A stretch of DNA of 39,951 bases from Bacteroidia bacterium. Its GTDB lineage: Bacteria > Bacteroidota > Bacteroidia > Chitinophagales > Saprospiraceae. How positions within the stretch are numbered: position 1 is the stretch's first letter; each line of letters starts with the position of its first letter. The stretch lies in contig JAUIKE010000063.1 in NCBI GenBank assembly GCA_030430845.1, forward strand, positions 1 through 39,951, written 5' to 3'. Positions 1 through 7,542 of the stretch are shown here, piece after piece. The notes beneath the pieces were generated by a model. The model was not told the origin of the DNA and made no database searches. It saw nothing but the letters and a program-made list of their open reading frames with translations. A program made the position numbers and the translations under genes.

Positions 1-99
1 TGTTAAATAAGGATTAAAGAAATAAAAACCACCATTATTTTTATTTAAAATAAGATAAGCAAAAGTTATTAAAGATGCTGTTTTGATAAAATTTATATT

Positions 100-1185
100 T
101 TACGCAAAAGCTACATAATCCACCCTGGCCAGGTGAGCGGACAAACATTGCCAGCTGTTTCCCTGATCGTCCGACAGGAAGAGATTACCGGTAGTCGTAC
201 CAAAGGCAAGTATATTATCTTGGATAGCCATTGCATGCCTAAAAACAATGTCAAAACAAAATTCCTGAGGCAAGCCCTCACGCAGCGGCACCCAACTGTC
301 GCCCCCATCTTCCGTTTTGCAAACACATAAAGACAGGTCATGAGCTACCCGAACCTCATCGCTTACGGCCGGAATCACCCAGGCCCGGTCGGGGTTTTGA
401 TGGTCAATAGCTAAGGCAAAACCATAGTCAGCAATGCCTTTCGGATCACTTACATTATCCCAACTGGCCCCGGCATTCGTAGAACGGAAGATACCACAAT
501 GATTTTGTTGCCAAATGATATCGGGTTGGGACTGACAAATTAATAGTGAATGAGGGTCGTGCCCCACTTCTACATGAGGGTTGGGCAAATAGGCAGCGAT
601 CAAGCCCCTGTTGCGAGGTTCCCAGGAAGTGCCTCCGTCTCGAGTTTCAAAAACACCGGCACAGCTAACTGCAATATATATATGATCACTATCCCTGGGG
701 TCAATGGCAATGGAATGGATAAATGGAAAATCTCTGCCTGCACCGAACCATTGGTTTTCATCGATTCGGCTGGGGTGATTCCAAAGGCTTTCTACCAGGT
801 CGAAGTTTTGGCCGTTATCTTTACTAACAAATAAGCCTCCCGGCTCGGTGCCCAGCCACAGCTGCCCCGGCTTGTCGGGCCCAGCCTGGCTCATACACCA
901 GATCTTTTTTAGCGTGGCCCGCTTTCCAGGTTTAATTTCTGCATCTGCCGGGTATTTAGGAGTCGGTACCGATTCCCAGTTTTCCCCTTCATTGGTAGAA
1001 AAATGTAGCTTCTGCCCCCAATGACGATGTGCCAGGCCTACCCACCAGGTATTGGTACGTTGGTCCACATACACCATAGATGCCGGCAAACCCATGAAAT
1101 GAACTTTGGAAACTTTCCAGGTATGATTTGATCTTTCAAAAACAACGAGGCCTTTGGTTGTTCCTACAAGTAGTTTATTGGTCAT
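100..1185 (-). CDS. BNR/Asp-box beta-propeller protein (sialidase/sortilin-like fold)
   Basis: This is a 361-residue protein with six visible Asp-box repeats (S/T-x-D/N-x-G-x-x-W/F) at about residues 63-70, 121-128, 181-188, 235-242, 291-298 and 338-345. That is the hallmark of BNR/sialidase-type beta-propellers. No signal peptide or membrane helix is visible, so it is probably cytoplasmic, which is unusual for a glycan-binding propeller. The catalytic arginine triad and FRIP motif of true sialidases are not obvious, so enzymatic sialidase activity should not be assumed. The gene lies 36 bp downstream of the moaD-like gene on the same strand and is probably co-transcribed with it. From memory, this type of propeller is often found beside MoaD/ThiS-family genes. 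The fold call is firm and the function is unknown. Confidence 0.85.
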   Translation of the reverse strand: MTNKLLVGTTKGLVVFERSNHTWKVSKVHFMGLPASMVYVDQRTNTWWVGLAHRHWGQKLHFSTNEGENWESVPTPKYPADAEIKPGKRATLKKIWCMSQAGPDKPGQLWLGTEPGGLFVSKDNGQNFDLVESLWNHPSRIDENQWFGAGRDFPFIHSIAIDPRDSDHIYIAVSCAGVFETRDGGTSWEPRNRGLIAAYLPNPHVEVGHDPHSLLICQSQPDIIWQQNHCGIFRSTNAGASWDNVSDPKGIADYGFALAIDHQNPDRAWVIPAVSDEVRVAHDLSLCVCKTEDGGDSWVPLREGLPQEFCFDIVFRHAMAIQDNILAFGTTTGNLFLSDDQGNSWQCLSAHLARVDYVAFA

Positions 1186-1221
1186 TATTTGGTTATCGGT
1201 TGTCTGTTATCAGTTATACAA

Positions 1222-1497
1222 TTAACCGCCGGATAAGGCCTGGAAGATCAGCACTTCATCTTCTTCCTTCAAGACGTCGCTCAATTCCCGGCGGTCTTGG
1301 ATCAATTGCCCATCCACGAAAATATTAATATGTTTTCGAAGTTGGCCTTCTTCATCTACGAGATAGTCGGTAATGCCGGGGTACTTATTTTCAAGGTTTT
1401 TTAATATTTCTGATACCTTGCTACCAGGCAATTGAATTTCTTCCTTTAGGTCCGGGAAAAATCTTTTTAATGCAGAGGTAAAACTTATTTTAGGCAT
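1222..1497 (-). CDS. MoaD/ThiS-family ubiquitin-like sulfur carrier
   Basis: This 91-residue protein has a beta-grasp pattern and ends in LSGG. The terminal Gly-Gly is the site adenylated and thiocarboxylated by an E1-like MoeB/ThiF enzyme. Family members are the small subunit of molybdopterin synthase (MoaD), ThiS, or small archaeal-type modifiers. The residues DEEGQLRKHINIFVDGQLI and EEDEVLIFQALSGG match the usual MoaD/SAMP layout. Length is typical (80-95 aa). It is upstream of and co-directional with the BNR propeller gene, and no MoaE or MoeB is seen in the window. It could therefore serve molybdopterin synthesis, consistent with xdhC and moeA nearby, or be a dedicated sulfur donor or modifier for the neighbouring protein. 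Confidence 0.85.
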   Translation of the reverse strand: MPKISFTSALKRFFPDLKEEIQLPGSKVSEILKNLENKYPGITDYLVDEEGQLRKHINIFVDGQLIQDRRELSDVLKEEDEVLIFQALSGG

Positions 1498-1510
1498 GAA
1501 GATATTTTTT

Positions 1511-1554
1511 TGAAGCGGTTCTGCCCGCCGCGAGCGGCGGGCAGAACCGCTTCA
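1511..1554. terminator. Perfect 21-bp-stem hairpin between two minus-strand genes
   Basis: Arms 1511-1531 and 1534-1554 are exact reverse complements with a 2-base gap, and the core is very GC-rich. The right arm includes the TGA stop (1552-1554) of the membrane-protein gene. On the minus strand the hairpin is followed by an A-rich rather than U-rich run, so it is not a textbook intrinsic terminator for that direction. It lies just upstream of the moaD-like start at 1497. Confidence 0.7.
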
Positions 1555-2010
1555 TTTAATAATGGCTCGCCACCATTTTTTTACAAAATAATAAAAACTA
1601 GCATTCATCCAGACACCTAACAATAGTACAACTACTCCGAGATAATAGTTGTCGAGCTGGCCCGTTAATAGTTCTGCCCTTAAAATAATACCACTTCCCA
1701 CCAAAACCAAAAAAGCAGCAAAAAGTGTGCGCCATCCTTTATAATTGATCAGAATAAAAAACAGCGTCATTATGGCCAGGCCAACCGAAATATAGGACGT
1801 CCATTGCGGGGCATGGTCATACACCTGCTTGCCGCTGCAAAGCGTAATAGCAGAGGAGTAGGCCAGTACACAAAAAGAACATTTAGGGATGATCGCGATG
1901 AATATCCCACTGAGGAAAGGCCAGAGTCCTTTGGTGTGCCTCTTCCGCTCCTTTGCCGGGCAGGGGCAATGCTTTTCTTTCGTAAGCGTATGAACTGTTT
2001 CTCGATTCAT
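1552..2010 (-). CDS. Small four-helix membrane protein, MerC-like
   Basis: The protein has 152 residues. It has a short Cys-containing polar N-terminus (CPCP near residue 16-19) followed by about four hydrophobic segments at roughly residues 30-55, 65-84, 88-108 and 118-140. A CxxC pair lies in the first helix (PKCSFC), with another Cys later in that helix. This arrangement resembles the MerC family of small metal-ion transport membrane proteins, but the similarity is by eye only. Transport of a thiophilic metal is an inference. It reads toward moaD but is separated from it by a strong hairpin, so co-transcription is uncertain. The first Met may not be the true start because the N-terminus is very hydrophilic. 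Confidence 0.6.
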   Translation of the reverse strand: MNRETVHTLTKEKHCPCPAKERKRHTKGLWPFLSGIFIAIIPKCSFCVLAYSSAITLCSGKQVYDHAPQWTSYISVGLAIMTLFFILINYKGWRTLFAAFLVLVGSGIILRAELLTGQLDNYYLGVVVLLLGVWMNASFYYFVKKWWRAIIK

Positions 2011-2188
2011 TTTTTGGCCATAAAAACTTCAGAAAAAAATTGCGTTATTCAAACAAACTATCTTTTTTTTGTTCTTAATTCTGAGGCTGGTAAAACAAAA
2101 TTAGGTAAAAACATAGAAGCCCCGTTTATACTTCTATAAATTTTATTTGTCAAACAATTTGGAACTTAATTTCAAAATAAACCCAAAA

Positions 2189-3223
2189 ATGAAAGAATTG
2201 TTTTCTGTTATTGAAGATTGGGCGAATCAAAATAAAGAATTTGCTATTGCTACCGTCATTCAAACCTGGGGTTCCTCGCCGCGCCCGGTCGGCTCCAGCA
2301 TGATCGTCTCTTCGGATATGGAAATGGCCGGATCGGTCAGCGGAGGCTGCGTTGAAGGGGCTGTCATTAAGTCAGCCTTGCCTCTGATAGATGGCAAAGC
2401 CGGGCAAAGATTAGCCTATGGAGTAGCCGACGAAGAAGCCTGGGCAGTGGGCCTCAGTTGCGGCGGAAAAATGCAGGTCTTCGCCGAGCGCTTCCTGGCT
2501 TTTGATGAGCGCCCAGGGGAGAAAGAGGTTTGGGAAAACCTCAAAGATTGCTTGTCCAACAACAAGGCTTGCGTGTTGCTGACGCGTATTGCTGATGGAG
2601 AACCGCACCATCTGTTGGTTTTACCGGACGGCCAGGTTTTTGGAAAAAACCAGGAAGAAATTTTAATAAAAGAAGGTCTGCGCGCCTACAACGAACGCAA
2701 AAACCAGCTCATCGAGCATAAAGACACCCAATACTTCGCCCAGGTTTTTCCGCGAAAAAGTCAAATGCTGATCATCGGTGCGGCTCACATCACCGTAGAT
2801 CTGGTAGAACTAGCCAAGATGTACGACTTCGAGACCATCGCAATCGACCCGCGGGGTATTTTTTCGAGTAAAACGCAGTTTACCAGTCCTCCGGATAAAA
2901 TTTTCTCGGACTATCCTGCGGAAGTGTTGCCGGATTATACCCTCGATGCCTATACCTATGCGGTGGTTTTATCGCATGACCCTAAAATCGATGATAATGC
3001 GCTGCATTTGCTGCTACCTTCCAAAGCGGCCTATATAGGGGCTTTAGGCAGCAAAAGAACACATGCCAAGCGAGTAAAGCGGTTAGAGGAAGCCGGCTTT
3101 TCGGAAGAGCAGATCGCTCGCATCCATGCCCCGATCGGGGTGGATATCAAGGCCAAAACGCCGAAGGAGATTGCCTTAAGTATAATGGGAGAGATTATAA
3201 AAGTAAAGAATGAGTTTCTATAG
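2189..3223 (+). CDS. xdhC: XdhC/CoxI-family molybdenum cofactor insertion/maturation protein
   Basis: Two domains are visible. The N-terminal XdhC_CoxI domain has the conserved ATVIQTWGSSPRPVGSSM stretch and the GSVSGGCVEG motif. The C-terminal Rossmann-like XdhC_C domain begins around MLIIGAAHITVDLVELA and ends with ALGSKRTHAKR and IHAPIGVDIKAKTPKEIA. Family members bind Moco, help load its sulfurated form and insert it into xanthine-dehydrogenase-type enzymes. The frame opens at a TTG at 2147, but I prefer the ATG at 2189 because the domain begins immediately after it (MKELFSVIEDWA). That gives about 344 residues. It converges on sufU across a 27-bp gap holding a hairpin. No XdhA/XdhB-type enzyme is in the window. 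Confidence 0.9.
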   Translation: MKELFSVIEDWANQNKEFAIATVIQTWGSSPRPVGSSMIVSSDMEMAGSVSGGCVEGAVIKSALPLIDGKAGQRLAYGVADEEAWAVGLSCGGKMQVFAERFLAFDERPGEKEVWENLKDCLSNNKACVLLTRIADGEPHHLLVLPDGQVFGKNQEEILIKEGLRAYNERKNQLIEHKDTQYFAQVFPRKSQMLIIGAAHITVDLVELAKMYDFETIAIDPRGIFSSKTQFTSPPDKIFSDYPAEVLPDYTLDAYTYAVVLSHDPKIDDNALHLLLPSKAAYIGALGSKRTHAKRVKRLEEAGFSEEQIARIHAPIGVDIKAKTPKEIALSIMGEIIKVKNEFL

Positions 3224-3259
3224 AAGGATGATGATGGCCGATGGCCATCATCATCCTTC
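3223..3259. terminator. Bidirectional terminator hairpin between xdhC and sufU
   Basis: The 17-bp arms 3223-3239 and 3243-3259 are perfect, with the loop GAT. The left arm starts on the last base of the xdhC stop codon. The right arm contains the sufU stop (3251-3253) and its last two codons. A short A-run follows on the plus strand. The GGCC-GAT-GGCC core is shared with the hairpin at 24528-24578. Confidence 0.8.
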
Positions 3260-3673
3260 CAAAAACCTACTCATTTCATCCCAGCTTAGGCTAGCACACT
3301 TCAACCGTCCGGGAAATTCCCTGGCTGCCGCAAAAGCTTCAAAATCCTCCCGGCTGGGGTGGCCTTCACTTTCATGATGGAGGGCAAATAAGAAGTTCTT
3401 GCATAGTTCTTTGGCATCTTCGATCGACTGGTTTTCCAGTGCCTGAACCATCACCGAAGTAGAGGCCTTTGAAATCGCACAACCATATCCGTGGAAGTGG
3501 ATGGATTGGATGGCATCGTTTTCGACTTCGATGAAAACCTTGAATTTATCACCGCATAGAGGATTGTAGGCCTCCAGCACATGCGTAGCATTCTCTTTTT
3601 TATCGTAATGAAAAGGATCGTTATTGTGTTTCAGGATCACGTCCTTGTATAACTGTTTGAGTTTGTCGTTCAT
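3251..3673 (-). CDS. sufU: SufU/IscU-type Fe-S assembly protein
   Basis: This 140-residue IscU/SufU-fold protein has all the conserved metal ligands: Cys40 and Asp42 in NPLCGD, Cys65 in GYGCAIS and Cys126 in LKCASL. In Gram-positive-type SUF systems SufU is a zinc-dependent sulfurtransferase that takes persulfide sulfur from SufS. The gene lies 61 bp downstream of sufS on the same strand, so a sufS-sufU operon is likely. Scaffold proteins SufB/C/D are not in the window. The pair may also feed sulfur to the molybdenum-cofactor proteins encoded around it; that is inference from position. Confidence 0.92.
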   Translation of the reverse strand: MNDKLKQLYKDVILKHNNDPFHYDKKENATHVLEAYNPLCGDKFKVFIEVENDAIQSIHFHGYGCAISKASTSVMVQALENQSIEDAKELCKNFLFALHHESEGHPSREDFEAFAAAREFPGRLKCASLSWDEMSRFLEG

Positions 3674-3734
3674 TTTTGTGTTGTTTGGTATGTGTCAATG
3701 TAGCGGCAGAAAACCACTTCACCTTATATTATTT

Positions 3735-4943
3735 TCAGGATAAAAACTTCTTCATCTCTTTTAAGACTTTCACCATACGATCTACTTCTTCGAAGGTATT
3801 GTAAAATGTGAAGCTCGCCCGGCTCGTACCCGGAATATCAAAGATATCCATCAGTGGTTGTGTACAGTGATGCCCTGCCCGGATGGCAATATTTTCAGCC
3901 CCGAGGAAGGTCGCCACATCATGAGGGTGAATGTTCTTAAAATGAAAAGAGATGATGGGACTTTTCCGCTTCGCCTTGCCCACGATTTTCAAGCTCTTTA
4001 CCGATTTAAGTTCCTGCCGGGCATAGCCTCCCAACTCATCCAGATATTTGACAATTTGCTTTTTATTGTACTGCTGTAAAAACATCATGGCGTATCCCAA
4101 TCCGATAATACCTGCAATATTGGTGGTACCGGCCTCAAACTTCTGAGGGTGCTCAGCAAAAATGGTATCCTCAAAGCTAACTTCCCGGATCATATCGCCT
4201 CCAAAAAACACCGGCGCCATACTGCTCAAATGTTCTTCTTTGCCATAGAGTATGCCTACCCCTGTAGGCCCAAACACCTTATGCCCGGAAAAAACAAAGA
4301 AATCACAATCCATCTCTTTCACATCAATAGGATAATGGGCTACACTTTGTGCACCATCAATCAAAACCGGCACCCCTCTTTTATGCGCCAAATCAACGAT
4401 ATCTTCAACCGGATTTATGCTACCCAAAGTATTCGAGATATGCACCGCTGCTACCATTTTTGTCCTGCCGGAAAGTCGCTCTTTGAAAGCATCCATGTCC
4501 AGTTCTCCCCTCTCATTCATTGGGATGACAACCAGCTGCGCTCCTGTTTTTTTGCAAACCATTTGCCAGGGGATCAGATTAGCGTGATGCTCCATGGCTG
4601 TGATTAGCACTTCATCATCCTTACTTAATCGCTTTTCCAGAAAAGACTGAACTACAAGGTTTATACCTGCTGTTGTACCAGATGTATACACAATATTTTT
4701 AGTAGAAGGTGCACCGATCAGGCTTGCTGCCCGATGCCGTACCCGCTCGTATTTTTCGGTAGCCTCAATAGCCAATTGATAGACGCCTCTGTGAATGTTG
4801 GCATTTTCCTTGCGGTAAAAATTAGCCACCCCCTGGATGACCGTTTCCGGTTTTTGCATAGTAGCTGCATTATCCAGATAGGCCAGGTTAGGATGGTGGC
4901 GAAAAATCGGAAAGTCTTGTCGAATAATCAGTGGATCTACCAT
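3735..4943 (-). CDS. sufS: SufS-type cysteine desulfurase
   Basis: This is a PLP-dependent, fold-type I, group II cysteine desulfurase. Counting from the ATG at 4943 gives 402 residues. The PLP-binding Lys is in VFSGHKVFGPTG (about residue 222). The persulfide-forming Cys is in IRAGHHCTQPLM (about residue 360). The LDNAATMQKP, TSGTTAGIN and EHHANLIPW motifs are typical. An in-frame ATG seven codons upstream (4964) is possible but adds only MQLKYKI, so I prefer 4943. It heads the probable sufS-sufU operon and is divergent from moeA across a region with a long inverted repeat. It could supply sulfur for Fe-S clusters and for Moco. Confidence 0.94.
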   Translation of the reverse strand: MVDPLIIRQDFPIFRHHPNLAYLDNAATMQKPETVIQGVANFYRKENANIHRGVYQLAIEATEKYERVRHRAASLIGAPSTKNIVYTSGTTAGINLVVQSFLEKRLSKDDEVLITAMEHHANLIPWQMVCKKTGAQLVVIPMNERGELDMDAFKERLSGRTKMVAAVHISNTLGSINPVEDIVDLAHKRGVPVLIDGAQSVAHYPIDVKEMDCDFFVFSGHKVFGPTGVGILYGKEEHLSSMAPVFFGGDMIREVSFEDTIFAEHPQKFEAGTTNIAGIIGLGYAMMFLQQYNKKQIVKYLDELGGYARQELKSVKSLKIVGKAKRKSPIISFHFKNIHPHDVATFLGAENIAIRAGHHCTQPLMDIFDIPGTSRASFTFYNTFEEVDRMVKVLKEMKKFLS

Positions 4944-5039
4944 TATTTTATATTTCAACTGCAAACTACATCATTAAAAGATGGAGGTGTAGCAAAAAGT
5001 TTAATTTTTTTCCCTGATTTTGTATGTTGGGAGATAAAA

Positions 5040-5154
5040 TTATTAACACCTGCGGCTGAAGGCTCAAACATAGAAAATTAATATTATCCCCCCCGGCGGG
5101 GGGATAATATTATTAACCTTCAATGTTCGCAGCTAGAGCCGATGGTGTTAATAA
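5040..5154. promoter_or_regulatory. Symmetric nested inverted repeat between divergent sufS and moeA
   Basis: An inner perfect 15-bp stem (5079-5093 with 5098-5112, loop CGGC, C6/G6 core) is nested inside outer arms. These pair 5040-5050 with 5144-5154 (11 bp), 5053-5057 with 5137-5141 and 5067-5071 with 5123-5127. Spacing between paired blocks is the same on both sides, except for the innermost unpaired stretches. The structure ends 15 bases before the moeA ATG. It could be a cis-regulatory RNA or attenuator in the moeA leader, an operator region serving both genes, or a small mobile-repeat relic. I do not recognise it as a named riboswitch. Confidence 0.65.
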
Positions 5155-5169
5155 CAAAAAAAGCAACAT

Positions 5170-6366
5170 ATGATCACCGTACAAGAAGCCATTGATATTA
5201 TCACCAGCCGGGTCAAGGATTTTGGAACCGAAAAAATCCCATTAGACAAAGCCATGGGCCGGATCCTGCAAGAAGACCTGGTAGCCGATCGCGACTTCCC
5301 GCCCTACCACCGCGTTACCATGGACGGCATTGCGATTAACTATGAAGGTTACGAACAGGGGCTCCGACAGTTTTCTATTGAAGGAGTGGCACCCGCCGGC
5401 GCAGCCAAAATGACGCTCCAGAGCAGCAAAGGCTGTTTTGAAGTCATGACCGGCTCTATCCTACCGGAAAATACCGACACCGTTATCCGCTATGAAGACC
5501 TACTTCTCAAAGATGGAGTAGCCAGTATTGAAGTACCGCATGTTAAGAAAGCCCAAAACGTCCACTTCAAAGGGGAAGATCGACTAAGGGGTAGTGTGGT
5601 GGTCCGGAAAGGCCGGCGCCTCTCGGCCGCAGAAATAGGCGTAGCTGCCACGATTGGGAAATCGATGATCGAGGTGAGTAAGAATCCGTCTGCCACGATC
5701 ATATCTACAGGTGATGAGTTAGTGGAGATCGACGAGCAGCCCTTGCCACATCAGATACGCAGATCCAATGTTCATCGTCTTCAAGCTACGCTATCCGCTT
5801 TAGGCTTGCCTACCGAAACGCATCACCTCAAAGATGACATGGAGGAGATCCTCCGGGAGCTCAATGAATACATTAAGCGTTTTGATGTACTGGTACTGAG
5901 CGGCGGAGTATCCAAAGGAAAATTTGACTTCCTTCCGGAAGCTTTAAATAAATTGGGCGTCAAAAAATTGTTCCACAAGATCAAGCAGCGTCCCGGCAAG
6001 CCTTTTTGGTTTGGGGAAGCGCCGAACGGCACCCTGGTGTTTGCACTGCCCGGCAATCCGGTTTCTTCTTTTTTGTGTACGCATCGGTATGTCATTCCCT
6101 GGCTCGAACAAAGTCTGGGGCTGCCGGTACTCCAAGCCCCTACAGCTATTTTACAGCGGGACTATCACTTCAGGCCCGACCTAACTTATTTCCTACAAGT
6201 TCGGGTTAGCTATGATGTCAAAGGAAGGATTCTGGCGACGCCTGTTGAAGGGCATGGCTCCGGTGATCTGGCGAACCTGGTTGATGCCGACGCCTTCCTT
6301 CAACTGCCCCGCGGACGGGATGATTTCCATGCCGGAGAGCCTTTTCCACTTTTCTTTTACCGATAA
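5170..6366 (+). CDS. moeA: Molybdopterin molybdenumtransferase MoeA
   Basis: MoeA inserts molybdate into adenylylated molybdopterin to form Moco. The 398-residue protein shows the family landmarks in order: RDFPPYHRVTMDGIAI (about 41-56), MTGSILPENTDTVI (94-107), STGDELV (179-185), the MoCF-fold active-site stretch SGGVSKGKFDF (244-254), RPGKPFWFG (274-282) and LPGNPVSSF (293-301). The N-terminal MTVDG-type consensus reads MDGIAI here. Length is normal. The start follows an A-rich stretch without a Shine-Dalgarno. The flavoenzyme gene begins 33 bp downstream on the same strand, so moeA may be the first gene of a transcript reaching 10025. Confidence 0.95.
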   Translation: MITVQEAIDIITSRVKDFGTEKIPLDKAMGRILQEDLVADRDFPPYHRVTMDGIAINYEGYEQGLRQFSIEGVAPAGAAKMTLQSSKGCFEVMTGSILPENTDTVIRYEDLLLKDGVASIEVPHVKKAQNVHFKGEDRLRGSVVVRKGRRLSAAEIGVAATIGKSMIEVSKNPSATIISTGDELVEIDEQPLPHQIRRSNVHRLQATLSALGLPTETHHLKDDMEEILRELNEYIKRFDVLVLSGGVSKGKFDFLPEALNKLGVKKLFHKIKQRPGKPFWFGEAPNGTLVFALPGNPVSSFLCTHRYVIPWLEQSLGLPVLQAPTAILQRDYHFRPDLTYFLQVRVSYDVKGRILATPVEGHGSGDLANLVDADAFLQLPRGRDDFHAGEPFPLFFYR

Positions 6367-6399
6367 TATGCTTATCATAATGGATCAAACCATATTCGA

Positions 6400-7539
6400 A
6401 TGAAAAATACGCCTACCTTAATTATAGGAGCCGGCCCGGGCGGACTGGCTGTTGCAGGCCGGCTCCGACAGCAAGGGCTCGACTTTGAAGTCGTCGAGCA
6501 GAGTGGCGATATTGCCCACAGCTGGCACAATCACTACGACCGCCTCCACCTGCACACCGTCAAACAGCTTTCGGCATTGCCCGGCCTGGAATTCCCTGAC
6601 GATTACCCTCTTTTTGTGCCCAGGCTCCAACTTATCAAATATTATGAGCATTATGCCGAACATTTTAACATACACCCTCACTTTCATGCCAAAGTAACAG
6701 ACGTCAGACCTACCGAGGGTGGCAAATGGGAAGTGCTCATCAAGGATCAGGAAGGGTACCTCGCCGACCGGGTGGTCATCGCTACCGGCGTCAACCGGGT
6801 CCCTTTTTATCCGCATTGGGACGGGCAGGAGAACTTCCAGGGTGAACTGGTGCACTCACGCGACTACAAAAACCCCGAGCCTTTTATCGGAAAAAAGGTT
6901 TTGATCATCGGAATGGGTAATACCGGGGCCGAAGTTGCTCTTGACTTGGCTAATCACAATGTGGAGACCTATCTTTCGGTGCGAAGTCCGGTGAATGTCG
7001 TACCGCTGGTATTCATGGGCAAACCTACTCAGGTAACGGCCAAAAAGCTGGAAAAGATCCCCTTCGGTCTGGGTGACTGGCTGGGCACACGCATCAGAAG
7101 TATGGCCATGGGCAACCTAAAAAAATACGGTTTAAAAACCTCCAAAATGCCTCCGGCCAAGCAATTGCGCGAAACCGGCAGAACACCGGTAATCGACCTG
7201 GGCACCATCGCCCAGATCAAGGCCGGCAAAATAAAAGTCTTACCTGACATCGATCATTTTAACCTGGAGGGCTTACTATTGTTTAAAAATGACCAACAAC
7301 ACCATTTTGACACAATTATCCTCGCAACAGGCTACCGTGCCCAGATTGAAGATTTTCTGGAAGATACGGAAGGTTTGCTCGATCAATTCCATGTCCCTAA
7401 AAGCCCGGTCGCCGGCGGCCGGCATAAAGGACTTTATTTTGTAGGATTCGACAATTATAAGCTGGGAGGTATCCTGGGTACCATTAATACAGATTCAGAA
7501 ATAATCGTCAATGATATTAAAAACCAAACAAAGCAATAG
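6400..7539 (+). CDS. YUCCA/CzcO-like FAD- and NADPH-dependent monooxygenase
   Basis: This is a class B flavin monooxygenase of 379 residues. The FAD-binding GAGPGG is at 10-15, an FMO/BVMO-type fingerprint FQGELVHSRDY at 146-156, the NADPH-binding GMGNTG at 171-176 and the distal ATGY at 309-312. The stretch around GRTPVIDLGTIAQIKAGKIK (260-279) closely resembles plant YUCCA enzymes, which convert indole-3-pyruvate to indole-3-acetate. Substrate cannot be deduced from this. It starts 33 bp after moeA and its stop is 3 bp before the next flavoenzyme, indicating translational coupling. Its role is probably oxidation of a small organic acid or amine in a pathway with the two downstream enzymes. 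Confidence 0.85.
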   Translation: MKNTPTLIIGAGPGGLAVAGRLRQQGLDFEVVEQSGDIAHSWHNHYDRLHLHTVKQLSALPGLEFPDDYPLFVPRLQLIKYYEHYAEHFNIHPHFHAKVTDVRPTEGGKWEVLIKDQEGYLADRVVIATGVNRVPFYPHWDGQENFQGELVHSRDYKNPEPFIGKKVLIIGMGNTGAEVALDLANHNVETYLSVRSPVNVVPLVFMGKPTQVTAKKLEKIPFGLGDWLGTRIRSMAMGNLKKYGLKTSKMPPAKQLRETGRTPVIDLGTIAQIKAGKIKVLPDIDHFNLEGLLLFKNDQQHHFDTIILATGYRAQIEDFLEDTEGLLDQFHVPKSPVAGGRHKGLYFVGFDNYKLGGILGTINTDSEIIVNDIKNQTKQ

Positions 7540-7542
7540 TAC

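Noticed and set aside
20..46. AT-only hairpin at the left edge (arms 20-28 and 38-46)
   Set aside because: The 9-bp A/T stem has no GC core in very AT-rich DNA, and could be chance. It could be a weak terminator after the BNR gene, but I do not list it.
100..1185. Calling the BNR protein an active sialidase
   Set aside because: Asp-boxes alone are structural. The catalytic Arg triad and FRIP motif were not identified and there is no signal peptide.
1804..2139. Plus-strand open frame opposite the MerC-like membrane protein
   Set aside because: The translated sequence has no recognisable domain and the minus-strand frame has clear membrane helices; the plus frame is a shadow.
2147..2189. TTG start for XdhC
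   Set aside because: It would add 14 residues outside the conserved domain. The ATG at 2189 begins the domain directly.
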